A DNA stretch of 64,000 nt, from NCBI RefSeq assembly GCF_033343995.1, contig NZ_CP137573.1, forward strand, positions 7,225,001 through 7,289,000. The letters are read 5' to 3'. The position numbers and the translations under genes were made by a program. The notes beneath the pieces are model-generated. The model was given only the letters and a program-made list of their open reading frames with translations, had not been told where the DNA came from and searched no databases. Positions 46,601-55,383 of this stretch are shown here, one piece after another; the stretch's first letter is position 1, and every line of letters starts with the position of its first letter. This DNA is from Streptomyces sp. HUAS YS2. Its GTDB lineage: Bacteria; Actinomycetota; Actinomycetes; Streptomycetales; Streptomycetaceae.

Positions 46601-48010
46601 TCAGGACGGCACGGACGGCACGGGCGTCGGGTAGTCGCCGGTCAGGCACGCGGTGCACAGGCCGGAAGGATTCTGCGGGTCGATCGCCCGGAGCATCGCG
46701 TCGCTCTCCAGATAGGCGAGCGAGTCCGCGCCGAGGTACTCCCGGATCTGGTCCACCTCCAGCTCCGCCGCGATCAGCTGCGAGCGGTCGGTGGTGGCCA
46801 TCCCGTAGAAGCACGGCCAGCGGTACGGCGGGGAGAGGACCCGCAGGTGGATCTCGGCGACGTCCGCCTGACGCAGCATGCGCATCGTCTCGCGCAGTGT
46901 GGTGGCGCGGACGATGGAGTCCTCGATGACGACGACGCGCTTGCCGGCGACGTTGTCCCGGATCGGGTTGAGCTTGATCCGCACCGCGTTGCGGCGCAGT
47001 TCTTGCGTGGGCGCGATGAAGGTGCGGCCGATGTAGCGGTTCTTGATGAACCCGTCCACGTACGGGATGCCGGACTCGTGGGCGTAGCCCTGCGCGCCCG
47101 GAATGCTCGACTCCGGAATCGGCACGACGACGTCGGCGTCGGCCGGCGCCTGCCGGGCCAGCTCCTCGCCCATCCGCTGCCGCGCCCGGTGCACGTTCTG
47201 GCCGCGCAGGTATCCGTCCGGGCGGGCGAAGTACACGTACTCGAAGGAACACAGCCGCGGTTCGGGCGTCTCGGGCCAGGACGGCCGCAGGGAGCGCACG
47301 CCGTCGGCGTCGATGACGACCATCTCGCCCGGCTCGACCTCGCGCACCACCTCGGCACCGACCACGTCGAGCGCGGGCGTCTCGGAGGCCAGCACCCAGC
47401 CGCCGTCCAGCCTGCCGAGGAAGAGCGGGCGGAAACCGCGCGGGTCGCGGACCCCGACGAGGCAGTCGTCGGCGAGCAGGACCAGGGAGAACGCGCCGCT
47501 CAGGCGCGGCAGGACACGGGCGAAGGCGGACACCAGGGCGTGCTCGTCGGCGGTCCGGTCGCCCTCCAGCTCGCGGGCCAGCAGAGCCGCGGCCACATCG
47601 CTGTCGCTGCCGAACTCATCGGCACCGAGGCCGAGTTCACGCGCCAGGTCCTCGGTGTTGACGAGGTTGCCGTTGTGCGCGAGCGCGAAGTGCAGCTCCG
47701 CGGCGTTGCCGTACACGGGCTGGGCGTTGGCCCAGCTGCTGGAGCCGGTCGTGGCGTAGCGGGTGTGTCCGATGCCGGCGCGTCCCTGCAGCGCCTGCAG
47801 CCGGTGGTCGTCGAAGATCGTCGGGACCAGGCCCATGCCCTTGTCGACCCAGATCTTCGAGCCGTCGCTGACGGCTATGCCCGCGGACTCCTGCCCTCTG
47901 TGCTGAAGCGCGAAGAGTCCGAGATAGATCGTGTGGGACACCGGACTTCCCGGGGCCCACAGCCCAAAGACTCCACATGCTTCCTTCGGCTTGTCGTCGT
48001 CGCGCACCAT
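46601..48010 (-). CDS. purF: Amidophosphoribosyltransferase (PurF) paralogue
   Basis: 469 residues. Cys12 in KEACGVFG is the Ntn nucleophile after an 11-residue propeptide, as in B. subtilis-type PurF. The 4Fe-4S ligands are present (LCSFEYVYF, PCFYG, GLCTACLTGDY). The PRPP loop reads VIEDSIVRATT, where the usual residue after Arg is Gly. The enzyme makes phosphoribosylamine from PRPP and glutamine. Housekeeping purF normally sits beside purM or other pur genes; here there is none, and the gene leads an operon with the NDK-ClpS proteins, so I take it as a cluster paralogue. It may supply ribosylamine to a nucleoside-like product, or be a resistant copy of a glutamine-amidotransferase target. 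Start ATG 48010. Confidence 0.85.
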   Translation of the reverse strand: MVRDDDKPKEACGVFGLWAPGSPVSHTIYLGLFALQHRGQESAGIAVSDGSKIWVDKGMGLVPTIFDDHRLQALQGRAGIGHTRYATTGSSSWANAQPVYGNAAELHFALAHNGNLVNTEDLARELGLGADEFGSDSDVAAALLARELEGDRTADEHALVSAFARVLPRLSGAFSLVLLADDCLVGVRDPRGFRPLFLGRLDGGWVLASETPALDVVGAEVVREVEPGEMVVIDADGVRSLRPSWPETPEPRLCSFEYVYFARPDGYLRGQNVHRARQRMGEELARQAPADADVVVPIPESSIPGAQGYAHESGIPYVDGFIKNRYIGRTFIAPTQELRRNAVRIKLNPIRDNVAGKRVVVIEDSIVRATTLRETMRMLRQADVAEIHLRVLSPPYRWPCFYGMATTDRSQLIAAELEVDQIREYLGADSLAYLESDAMLRAIDPQNPSGLCTACLTGDYPTPVPSVPS

Positions 48011-48109
48011 GGCGCCGAGTGTAGGGGCGACGCCGATCCGCGCGGGAGTGCCGACGAGGTGGCCGGGCATGCCCCGGCAGGCCGCTGACCAGGACTTCGC
48101 CCGCCGTTC

Positions 48110-48125
48110 GTCCCGCCGGCGGGAC
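48110..48125. promoter_or_regulatory. 16-bp palindrome, shared regulatory element, copy 2
   Basis: GTCCCGCCGGCGGGAC, identical to 26968-26983, in the 275-bp divergent region between the purF paralogue (starts 48010, minus) and the FAD oxidase (starts 48286, plus). It is 100 bp from the purF start. The rest of 48011-48285 shows a possible -10 (TAGCGT, about 48179) but nothing else firm. Confidence 0.6.
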
Positions 48126-48285
48126 AACCGCGGCACCGGTCGTACGCTCGGGCCGAGGCGGTTCGCGGCTCGGCTGCTAGCGTGCCCCTTCATCTTTCGG
48201 GAGATGTGCAACTCCCTTGTCCAGCAACGTCGGTGACGCGGAGTCAGTTGCTCCGGCCGGCCGGCTCCCAATAGCTCGGAGGGTC

Positions 48286-49593
48286 ATGTCGGAGATCGTC
48301 GAGGTCGCGGTCGTCGGTGCCGGAATGTTCGGCTCCGCTGCCGCGAGGCATCTGAGCAGGTCCGGCGCCCGCGTCCTCGTGATCGGCCCGGCGGAGCCCG
48401 AGGACGGCGCGAGCGCGAGCCGCCACGCCTTCGGCGCCCACTTCGACGAGGCGCGGATCACCCGGCGCCTCGGCTGGGACGAGGTCTGGGGAACCCTCGA
48501 CTCCCGCTCCCAGGAGCGGTTCCGGGAGATCGAGACCGAGTCCGGCGTCGACTTCTTCCACGAATGCGGCTCCCTCGTCCTGATGGCCCGGTCGATCGGC
48601 CACCGGACGGACGGGATCCTGCGGCAGTGCGCCGCCGAGGGCATCGCGGTGGAGCGCCGCACCGAGGACGAACTGTGCGCCGAGTTCCCGGACCTGGGCC
48701 GCCTGCCCATGGTGGGCGGCGTGGAGGGGCTCCTGGAGCGGGAGCAGGCCGGCTATCTCAACCCGCGCCGCCTGGTCAGCGCCCAGCTGGAGCTGGCCCG
48801 GCGCTCCGGAGCGGGGCTGCTGCGAGCCGCGGTCACCTCGATCCGCAAGGACGCCGCCGCCGGGCTGTGGCGGCTGCGCGCCGAGGGTGACGACGGGACC
48901 AGGGAGATCGTCGCCGAGCGCGTCCTGATCGCCACCGGTGCCTTCTCGAACCACAACGGCGTCCTGCCCGGCGGGACGCAGCTGGCCCTGCGCGCGTTCA
49001 CCGAGCCCAACCTGCTCTTCGAGGTGGCCCCCGACCGGCTCGACAGCCTGCGCCGGCTGCCGACCGTGGTGACCGTCGACCCCGAGGACACCGGCGACGA
49101 CAACATGTCGCTCTACCTGCTGCCGCCCATCCGCTACCCGGACGGCCGCTGGTACATGCGGATCGGGCCGGGCATGCAGCCCATCGTCCAGGAGCTCTGC
49201 TCGGTCGACGCCATGGTCGCCTGGTACCGCGACCAGCAGATCACCCCCGCCCAGGAGGCGTTCCTGACGACCATGGCGGACCTGCTCGTCCCCGGTCTGA
49301 AGGCCGAGTCGGTGCGCTCCGCCGCCTGCATCATCGAGAAGACCCCGTCCAAGTACCCGTACATCGGACACCCCGACGAGGACGAGACCCTCACCGTCGC
49401 CATCGGCGGCAACGGCCACGGCGCCCGGGGATCGGACGAGATCGGCCGGCTGGCCGCCGGCGAGGTGCTCGGCCTGCCCTGGGACTGCCCCGTCCCGCGC
49501 GACGTGTTCACCCCCCTCGCCGCGTCGCACCACCCGCAGGAGGCCGACGGGAGCCGGCCGGACTTCCTCAAGCCCCCGTTCGGCCTGTGCTGA
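48286..49593 (+). CDS. FAD-dependent amine oxidase/dehydrogenase (DAO family)
   Basis: 435 residues. N-terminal Rossmann motif VAVVGAGMFGSAAARHL, then DGASASRHAFGAHFDEARITR as in monomeric sarcosine oxidase/N-methyltryptophan oxidase relatives, ending VAIGGNGHGARGSDEIGRLAAGEV. Such enzymes oxidise a secondary amine or amino acid C-N bond to an imine using FAD. GGAGGG precedes ATG 48286. In this cluster it could oxidise the amino group set by the aminotransferase or an N-methyl/amino acid precursor. The 3' end overlaps the convergent thioesterase gene by 26 bp. Confidence 0.82.
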   Translation: MSEIVEVAVVGAGMFGSAAARHLSRSGARVLVIGPAEPEDGASASRHAFGAHFDEARITRRLGWDEVWGTLDSRSQERFREIETESGVDFFHECGSLVLMARSIGHRTDGILRQCAAEGIAVERRTEDELCAEFPDLGRLPMVGGVEGLLEREQAGYLNPRRLVSAQLELARRSGAGLLRAAVTSIRKDAAAGLWRLRAEGDDGTREIVAERVLIATGAFSNHNGVLPGGTQLALRAFTEPNLLFEVAPDRLDSLRRLPTVVTVDPEDTGDDNMSLYLLPPIRYPDGRWYMRIGPGMQPIVQELCSVDAMVAWYRDQQITPAQEAFLTTMADLLVPGLKAESVRSAACIIEKTPSKYPYIGHPDEDETLTVAIGGNGHGARGSDEIGRLAAGEVLGLPWDCPVPRDVFTPLAASHHPQEADGSRPDFLKPPFGLC

Positions 49594-50296
49594 ACGTCCC
49601 CTGAGCCGCCCCACCGAGGGCCTGCCGGAGGTCGGCCGGCACTCCGCTCGCCGCGTCGAACGGGAAGAAGTGACCGCCCGGATACGCCCGGCGCGCGAAC
49701 GCCCCGGCGAAGTGGGGACGCCAGCCCGCCGTGACCCCCGGCGGCGCCAGCGGGTCCGCGAGCCCGCTCAGCACCGACACGGGCACGTCGAGCGGAGCCG
49801 GCGGACGGAACGCCCACGTCTCGGCGAGCAGCAGGTCCGCCCGGACCACCGGCAGCAGCGTGCGAACGAACTCCGGATCGGCGAGCACCTCGGGCGGCGC
49901 GCCGCCCAGCTCCGCGAGCGCGGCGACCAGTCCGGCGTCGTCGAGCGTGTGCAGCGCGGCCGTGGCCGGGTGACCCGGCGGGCGCGCCGCGGACAGGAAC
50001 AACCGGGCGGGCAGCGGCAGTCCGCGGCGTACCAGCTCGTGCGTGAACCGGAAGGCGAGCAGACCGCCCATGCTGTGGCCGAACACCGCGAACGGCCCCT
50101 CCCGCAGCAGCGGCCGGAGTTCCTCGACGAGCCGGTCGACCAGGGTGGCGGCGGAGATGTGCAGGGGCTCCCGCAGCCGCCGGCCATGGCCCGGGTACTC
50201 GACCGGCACGACCCGGACCCCCGGCCCGAACAGGCGGGTCCAGCGTGCGTAGACGGCGGCCGAGCCGCCCGCGTGGGGCAGGCAGAGGAGTTTCAC
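49568..50296 (-). CDS. Type II thioesterase (TEII)
   Basis: 242 residues. LLCLPHAGGSAAVYARW at the start, FAVFGHSMGGLLAFRF with the nucleophilic Ser, Asp in LSGLADPLAPP and His in YPGGHFFPF: the standard alpha/beta-hydrolase triad of GrsT-like editing thioesterases, which clear misloaded carrier proteins in NRPS/PKS systems. The start is GTG 50296, with GGAG 8 nt upstream; the frame continues open above but lacks TEII sequence. It could serve either assembly line in the window. Confidence 0.9.
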   Translation of the reverse strand: MKLLCLPHAGGSAAVYARWTRLFGPGVRVVPVEYPGHGRRLREPLHISAATLVDRLVEELRPLLREGPFAVFGHSMGGLLAFRFTHELVRRGLPLPARLFLSAARPPGHPATAALHTLDDAGLVAALAELGGAPPEVLADPEFVRTLLPVVRADLLLAETWAFRPPAPLDVPVSVLSGLADPLAPPGVTAGWRPHFAGAFARRAYPGGHFFPFDAASGVPADLRQALGGAAQGTFSTGRTGA

Positions 50297-50390
50297 CCGC
50301 AGGGCTCCGATCCGGGGACAGCGCGCCGATCCTTGGGTTGTAAGCTCCGCCCATCCGCACACCAGCGGCACGGCGAAGGGGTGGGTACGC

Positions 50391-51293
50391 GTGACCGGCG
50401 TGCCCTCGCCGATGTTGGGGGAGTACATGCAGATCATGGCGCGCGCGCATCTCGTCATCAAAGCCCTCGCGGCTTCTCCGGAGGGGCTGACGCCGCGCCA
50501 GCTGGGCGAGCGGGTGCAGTTGCCGCCGACCACTTTGCACCGGCTGCTGGGTGAACTCCAGCACCAGGGGTTCGTCACCCGGCAGATGGGCGGGGCGCGC
50601 TGTTATCTGGGGCCCGCCGCACTGGACGTGGGGCTCGGCGCCCTGCGTCCGGCGGTCCTGGCGTCCACCGGGGCCGTCCGTGCCGTGACCGAGCTGGCGG
50701 AACGGTTCGGCGAACGGACCGTACTCGTCGAGATGCGAGCCCGCAGGGCCGTCGTGGTCTTCGGCAGCGGCCCGGAGCACTGGTCCGGACCGTACGCGGG
50801 ACCGCAGGGCGTCGTGCCCTTCCGTACCGCCGCCGCGGCCCGGGCGCTGCTGCTCGACCTGGAGGACGTCGAGGTGGGGCGGCTGCTCGCGGACCAGGAC
50901 CCGGGACCGGACCGCACGGTGGCCTTCGACAGCGTCCAGGACCTGGTCCAGCAGCTGGCGGTGGTGCGCCGCCGGGGCTTCGAGATCGCCCACGAGGAGT
51001 GGGGCCCGGAGTCCTGGGAGATCGCGGCGCCGGTGCGCAACGGCGCCGGGCGGGTGATCGCCGGCCTGGCCGTGCTGACCCAGCGGTCCCGGCTCCCGCG
51101 CCGCAGGGCGAACCGCATCAAGGCCGAGGCGATCCTCACGGCCCACGCCGTCGCCGTCGAGCTCGGCTACGGCGGCCCGCCGCCGCGGTCCGGCACGGTC
51201 ACGGCCCGCGAGGCGGAGCAGCCGCCGAAGGCGTCCCGGACGCCGCGGCCCGGTCCGTCCGTGACGGGCCGCCAGGGCGCCTACCCGTCGTAG
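50391..51293 (+). CDS. IclR-family transcriptional regulator 1
   Basis: 300 residues. N-terminal winged HTH (LVIKALAASPEGLTPRQLGERVQLPPTTLHRLLGELQHQGFVTRQ) and an IclR effector domain (ESWEIAAPVRNGAGRVIAGLAVL). A ~35-residue Pro/Arg-rich tail follows, beyond the usual family length. GTG 50391 has GGGG 9-10 nt upstream. It diverges from TEII and converges, with a 13-bp overlap, on a second IclR gene, so two IclR regulators are paired in the middle of the cluster. Confidence 0.85.
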   Translation: MTGVPSPMLGEYMQIMARAHLVIKALAASPEGLTPRQLGERVQLPPTTLHRLLGELQHQGFVTRQMGGARCYLGPAALDVGLGALRPAVLASTGAVRAVTELAERFGERTVLVEMRARRAVVVFGSGPEHWSGPYAGPQGVVPFRTAAAARALLLDLEDVEVGRLLADQDPGPDRTVAFDSVQDLVQQLAVVRRRGFEIAHEEWGPESWEIAAPVRNGAGRVIAGLAVLTQRSRLPRRRANRIKAEAILTAHAVAVELGYGGPPPRSGTVTAREAEQPPKASRTPRPGPSVTGRQGAYPS

Positions 51294-52033
51294 CCCAGTC
51301 CGGCGGAGATCTCCCGGGCACTGCCACGGACCAGCTCCAGCAGCTCCGTCCGCCGCTCGGGCGTGGCCGCGTGCTCGGCCCGCGCCGCGATCGTCAGGCC
51401 CGCGCAGACCCGGCCGGTCGACGTGCGCAGCGGGACGCCCACGGCCCAGATCCCCGGCTGGAGTTCGCCGGGGGACTCGTCGTACCCGAGCGTCCGGGTC
51501 CGCTCCAGCCGTTCCACGACCTCGTCCACCGTCCGCGGGGTGGTCGCGGTGAACCGGGTCAGCGGCCGGTGCTGCAGCCAGCCCCGCACCTCGGCGGTCG
51601 GCCGGAACGCCAGCAGGATCCGGGCCGACGCCGAGGCGTGCAGCGGCATCGGCTGGCCGGCCTGCGCGAACAGGTTCAGGTCCTCGTGCCGTTCCGGCAC
51701 CGCGACCGCCGTGCAGATCACCCGGTCGTCGAACAGCTCCGAGAGCAGCACCCGTTCACCGCTCGCCCGGGCCAGTTCGGTGGCCTCCGGCGGAGGTGGG
51801 GACAGCGGGCGGCGGGTGGCCTCGTTCGCGAGCGGCTGGGCCGCCGGGCCGAGGAAATAACGGTGATTCCGCTGCGACCGGCTCACCAGGCCCTCCGCCT
51901 GGAGTGCCTGGAGGATCCGGTGCATGCTGCTGACCGGAATCTCCGCCTCGTGCGCCAACTCGCTGAGCGTGGCGCCGCATTCCTTCTGTGCCAGCTCGTG
52001 CAGCACGCGCAGGGCGCGGCTCACCACCTTCAT
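51281..52033 (-). CDS. IclR-family transcriptional regulator 2
   Basis: 250 residues. HTH MKVVSRALRVLHELAQKECGATLSELAHEAEIPVSSMHRILQALQAEGLV and the effector domain (ELQPGIWAVGVPLRTSTGRVCAGLTIAA). ATG 52033 has GGAG 12 nt upstream and starts right at the HTH as in other family members. The frame extends to ATG 52159, but those 42 residues are partly encoded by an inserted 160-bp inverted-repeat element, so I reject them as original sequence. The insertion may have displaced or added a promoter. Confidence 0.82.
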   Translation of the reverse strand: MKVVSRALRVLHELAQKECGATLSELAHEAEIPVSSMHRILQALQAEGLVSRSQRNHRYFLGPAAQPLANEATRRPLSPPPPEATELARASGERVLLSELFDDRVICTAVAVPERHEDLNLFAQAGQPMPLHASASARILLAFRPTAEVRGWLQHRPLTRFTATTPRTVDEVVERLERTRTLGYDESPGELQPGIWAVGVPLRTSTGRVCAGLTIAARAEHAATPERRTELLELVRGSAREISAGLGYDG

Positions 52034-52139
52034 ACGTGCGCAGATCTCCAGGTCGGTGGGGACGACAAGGGACGTGTACGGCGGGGCGCGGCCGGGCGGG
52101 CCGCGGGGCTGTCCCGGCTGGTCGGAGCCGGGCGGTCCA

Positions 52140-52299
52140 GGGGGTGTCTTCCGGATCATGCCGGGCTCGCGACGCCTGGCGCGCACGCTCGCCGCGTTGT
52201 CGTCAGTCGCCAACGCTCCGCGTTGGCTCCCTCCTCCGCCTTGCGATCGCACGCACCGGACGCCGCTCCCTGATCCGGCATGATCCGGAAGACACCCCC
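52140..52299. mobile_element. MITE-like element with 25-bp perfect terminal inverted repeats
   Basis: Positions 52140-52164 (starting GGGGGTGTCTTCC) and 52275-52299 are perfect 25-bp inverted repeats bounding 110 bp of non-coding DNA. No transposase is present, so it is a non-autonomous element or IS remnant; the end sequence resembles IS5-family-type ends found in Streptomyces (from memory). Its right end overlaps the first base of the LmbU-like gene stop codon. No clear target duplication (CAG versus TAG flanks) was seen. Confidence 0.75.
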
Positions 52300-52970
52300 T
52301 AGGCGACAGTCTGCCGTTCGTCCGGCCGTTCCGCCAGGAGTTGCACCGCGCAGCGGTCCAGGGTGCCGACGATCCAGTCGTTGAGGCTGCACCCCGCCTC
52401 CTCCGCCGCCTCCCGCCAGCGGGCCACCAGCGACACCTCGACGCTCACCCGGGGGAGCAGCACCGTCTCCGCGACGTCGTTCCCCGCCCCCAGTGCCGCC
52501 TGCCGCTCGGCCCGTACCGCGGTCCGCAGCTGATTGCGGGACCACGCCCGGCTCTGCGCATGGTCGAGCCAGCGGTCCTGCGTCTCGGGGGGCAGCGCGG
52601 CGACCTCGGCGTGGTGCTGGAAGCTCAGCTCCTCGCGCCGCCGGTCCAGGTCGAAACGCCGCGCCACCCACGCGTAGTTGCGCAGGGTCTGGTAGTCGAG
52701 ACCGGCCGCCTCGACCGCCCGCTGATAGCGGTCCGCGTACATGCTCTGGCCGTAGATCAGCCAGTCGCCCAGGCACCAGGCCGTCGAATCGGCGATGCCG
52801 GCGAGTCTGCGCCCGGCCTGTTCCCAGCGGCTGAAAGGAAGGACCTGCGGAAGGCGCATTCCGACGCGGGTGACCAGAACTCCGCCGGCCGGACCGGGCG
52901 TGACCGGTTTCCGCGCCTTCGTCATCGCGCGCGATGACCCGGTAAGGGACGGCCTGACCGGTCCAGTCAT
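52299..52970 (-). CDS. LmbU-like cluster-situated transcriptional activator
   Basis: 223 residues. The segment FSRWEQAGRRLAGIADSTAWCLGDWLIYGQSMYADRYQRAVEAAGLDYQTLRNYAWVARRF is the core of LmbU-family regulators (lincomycin LmbU, hormaomycin HrmB), followed by SVEVSLVARWREAAEEAGCSLNDWIVGTLD, an HTH-like/RHH-like tail. GGAGAGG lies 10 nt before ATG 52970; longer starts are not needed. LmbU proteins activate antibiotic genes by binding a palindrome containing CGCCGGCG (from memory), a sequence present in the two 16-bp palindromes of this cluster. It is divergent from the Dap operon. Its stop codon abuts the inverted-repeat element. Confidence 0.8.
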   Translation of the reverse strand: MTGPVRPSLTGSSRAMTKARKPVTPGPAGGVLVTRVGMRLPQVLPFSRWEQAGRRLAGIADSTAWCLGDWLIYGQSMYADRYQRAVEAAGLDYQTLRNYAWVARRFDLDRRREELSFQHHAEVAALPPETQDRWLDHAQSRAWSRNQLRTAVRAERQAALGAGNDVAETVLLPRVSVEVSLVARWREAAEEAGCSLNDWIVGTLDRCAVQLLAERPDERQTVA

Positions 52971-53365
52971 TGTCTCACTACCTCTCCACGTCCACAGCGC
53001 GTTCATCCGGAGTTTCGCTGCTGCGGCTGGAGCATGGCGCACGGGCTGAGGCCGGGCAATGACCGGCCGGGCACTGTTCCGTGACGCGGATTCATTCCGG
53101 GATCCGCATACCGTCGCACGGAAACTTCCGGCCGCGATGACCGAGTGCCGCACTCGGCGACCTATCGTGATCTCGGCCGTCGAGGAGTGGGTTCACCTGC
53201 TGCCGCCTGCAGCGATCTGAACCGGAGGCCCGACGTCCGCGCCTGCTCAGTCCCCTGTTCACGACGGGACGGCCGTGCGCGGCTTCCGCTGTGCCTGTCA
53301 CCGACGCGGAAGGGAGAAGGCGACAGCGCCTCGCTTGTTTCGATGATGCTACCCGGGGGCGGGCC
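52971..53365. other. 395-bp divergent intergenic region upstream of the Dap operon
   Basis: No gene is supported here. It must contain the promoters of the LmbU-like gene and of the sbnA-TauD operon. A perfect palindrome CCGAGTGC-C-GCACTCGG lies at 53141-53157, and GGCCGG...CCGGCC (53050-53068) is a weaker one. No CGCCGGCG palindrome was found. No convincing -10/-35 pair was identified. Confidence 0.5.
53141..53157. promoter_or_regulatory. Perfect palindrome in the Dap-operon promoter region
   Basis: CCGAGTGC-C-GCACTCGG: 8-bp arms with one central base. Likely operator for an IclR or other cluster regulator. Confidence 0.45.
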
Positions 53366-54358
53366 GTGATTCTGGACCATGTGTACGACATTGTCACCGA
53401 TGACATCTTTCTACGGCTGGACGGGATGGTCCCCGGCGGCGAGGTGTTCCTCAAACTGGAAGGCCTCAACCCGGCCGGATCCATCAAGCTGAAGACCGCC
53501 GTCGGGATGGTGGAGGACGCCGAACGATCCGGGCTCCTCACCGCCGGCGGACGCATCATCGAGTCGTCCTCCGGAAGCCTGGGCGTGGCACTGGCCCTGG
53601 TGTCCGTGGGCAAGGGACTCTCCTTCACCTGCGTCACCGACCCCAACGCCTCACGGCACAGCGTGCGCCTCATGCGGGCGCTCGGGGTCGATGTCGTCGA
53701 GGTGGACCGGCGGGACGCCAACGGCGGATACCTCGGTACCCGCATCGACTACATCCGGCAGCGGCTGCAGCGCGATCCCGGTCTCGTCTGGCTGAACCAG
53801 TACGCGAATCCGGCGAATGTGCGCACGCACGCGGTGCGCACCGCCTCCGCCATTCTCCGGGAGATCGGGCGGGTGGACTACCTCTTCGTCGGGGCCGGAA
53901 CGACCGGGACCATGATGGGTTGCGCCACGCATTTCCGCCGCCATTCCCCGCAGACCAGGATCATCGCGGTCGACTCGCAGGGATCGGTCACTTTCGGGCA
54001 TTCCCCCGGACCCCGTTACATTCCGGGGCTCGGCACCAGCAGGGTTCCGGAGATATGCCGGCCCGACGCGGTGGACGAGATCGTGATGGTCGCCGAGGAA
54101 GAAGCGGTCAGAACCTGCCGGGAACTCGCCAGAAGGCGCGGACTGATGGTCGGTGGATCGACGGGATCCGTGATGTCCGCACTCTCCCGGATGGCTCCGG
54201 ACATTCCTGAGGGGTCCCGGATCGTGGCGATTTCGCCGGACCTCGGCGACCGCTACGTACAGACGATTTACAACGACAGTTGGGTGGCCTCGACGTTCGG
54301 GTCCGATGCGGACCTCACCGAGGCATTCATGGCAATTTCCGGGGAGACGGGTCACTGA
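53366..54358 (+). CDS. sbnA: SbnA-like PLP-dependent N-(2-amino-2-carboxyethyl)-glutamate synthase
   Basis: 330 residues. The cysteine-synthase-type fold is marked by LEGLNPAGSIKLKTAVGM with the PLP Lys, SSSGSLGVALALVSVGKGL, GAGTTGTMMG (PLP phosphate loop) and GSTGSVMSAL. SPGPRYIPGLGTSRVPEI and PDLGDRYVQTIYND match SbnA specifically. SbnA joins O-phosphoserine and glutamate on the way to L-2,3-diaminopropionate (Dap). GTG 53366 aligns with the start of family members, with a GGGGGCGGG RBS. First gene of a six-gene, tightly coupled operon: the stop TGATG overlaps the next start. Confidence 0.9.
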   Translation: MILDHVYDIVTDDIFLRLDGMVPGGEVFLKLEGLNPAGSIKLKTAVGMVEDAERSGLLTAGGRIIESSSGSLGVALALVSVGKGLSFTCVTDPNASRHSVRLMRALGVDVVEVDRRDANGGYLGTRIDYIRQRLQRDPGLVWLNQYANPANVRTHAVRTASAILREIGRVDYLFVGAGTTGTMMGCATHFRRHSPQTRIIAVDSQGSVTFGHSPGPRYIPGLGTSRVPEICRPDAVDEIVMVAEEEAVRTCRELARRRGLMVGGSTGSVMSALSRMAPDIPEGSRIVAISPDLGDRYVQTIYNDSWVASTFGSDADLTEAFMAISGETGH

Positions 54359-55383
54359 TGTTCCCATTCCATGTCATCAGCGGTGCGGCAGCCCGCCGCA
54401 TCGTCTCCGCGTCCCGCGCGGACATCATCGAGCAGGTACGCCGCACCTATCTGCGGCACCACGACGGCGAGACCATCAACCCCAACAGCTACTTCCTGCG
54501 CTTCCCGCAGCGGCCGAACGCGCGCATCATCGCGCTGCCCGCCTACCTCGGTGGCGAGCAGGAGGTCGCGGGGATCAAGTGGATCAGCAGCTTCCCCGAC
54601 AACGTCGCCCGCAACGTGCCGCGCGCGTCGGCCGCGCTGCTGCTCAACGACATGGCGACCGGCTACCCCTTCGCCTGCCTGGAGGCCTCGCAGATCAGCG
54701 CCGCCCGCACGGCCGCCTCGGCGGCCGTCGCCGCCACGGCCCTGCAGGGCGGCGCGAGCGCCGGCCGGGTCGCCGTGATCGGTGCCGGGGTGATCTCCCG
54801 GAACATCGTCGACTTCCTGTTCGCGGCCGGCTGGGAGGTCGGCGAGTACCGGGTCTTCGACCGGATCGCCGAGTACGGCGAGCGGCTGACCGGGTACATC
54901 GGCACGCTGGGCGCCGAGGCCACGCTCGCGCCGTCCCTGGAGGCCTGCGTCGAGGGTGCCGAGCTCGTCGTCTTCGCGACCACCGCCGCCGAGCCGTACG
55001 TGACCGCCCCGGACGCCTTCGCCGCCGGGCAGAACGTCCTGAACATCTCCCTGCGCGACCTCGGCCCCGAGCTCGTCGCGGAGTCCCACAACCTCGTCGA
55101 CGACATCGACCACTGCCTCACCGCCAACACCTCCCCGCACCTGGCCGAACAGAAGTACGGCCACCGCGACTTCATCGACGGCACCCTCGCCGAGCTCCTC
55201 CGGGGCGACGTGACGCTCACCGCGGACAAGCCGCGGATCTTCTCCCCGTTCGGACTCGGGGTGCTCGACCTCGCCGTCGGCATGCACGTGTACCAGGAGG
55301 CGCTCCGCAGCGAGGAGGCCGTCGAGATCCCCGGCTTCTTCGGCGAGACCGAGCGCTGGGAGCAGGAGAACCAGAAGATATGA
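54358..55383 (+). CDS. sbnB: SbnB-like ornithine-cyclodeaminase-family dehydrogenase
   Basis: 341 residues. Mu-crystallin/OCD family: FPQRPNARIIALPAYLGG, VAGIKWISSFPDN, ACLEASQISAARTAASAAVAA and the NAD site VAVIGAGVISRNIVDFLFAAGW. SbnB oxidatively cleaves the SbnA product to Dap plus 2-oxoglutarate. The start shares one base with the SbnA stop, and the end overlaps the next gene by ATGA, so all are co-translated. Together with SbnA it provides L-Dap for the peptide. Confidence 0.9.
   Translation: MFPFHVISGAAARRIVSASRADIIEQVRRTYLRHHDGETINPNSYFLRFPQRPNARIIALPAYLGGEQEVAGIKWISSFPDNVARNVPRASAALLLNDMATGYPFACLEASQISAARTAASAAVAATALQGGASAGRVAVIGAGVISRNIVDFLFAAGWEVGEYRVFDRIAEYGERLTGYIGTLGAEATLAPSLEACVEGAELVVFATTAAEPYVTAPDAFAAGQNVLNISLRDLGPELVAESHNLVDDIDHCLTANTSPHLAEQKYGHRDFIDGTLAELLRGDVTLTADKPRIFSPFGLGVLDLAVGMHVYQEALRSEEAVEIPGFFGETERWEQENQKI

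Noticed and set aside
53366..55383. Staphyloferrin B-type siderophore cluster
   Set aside because: sbnA/sbnB-like genes occur in siderophore loci, but no NIS synthetase or iron transport genes are present, while the ligase, AsnB, NRPS and TauD set fits dapdiamide-type peptides.
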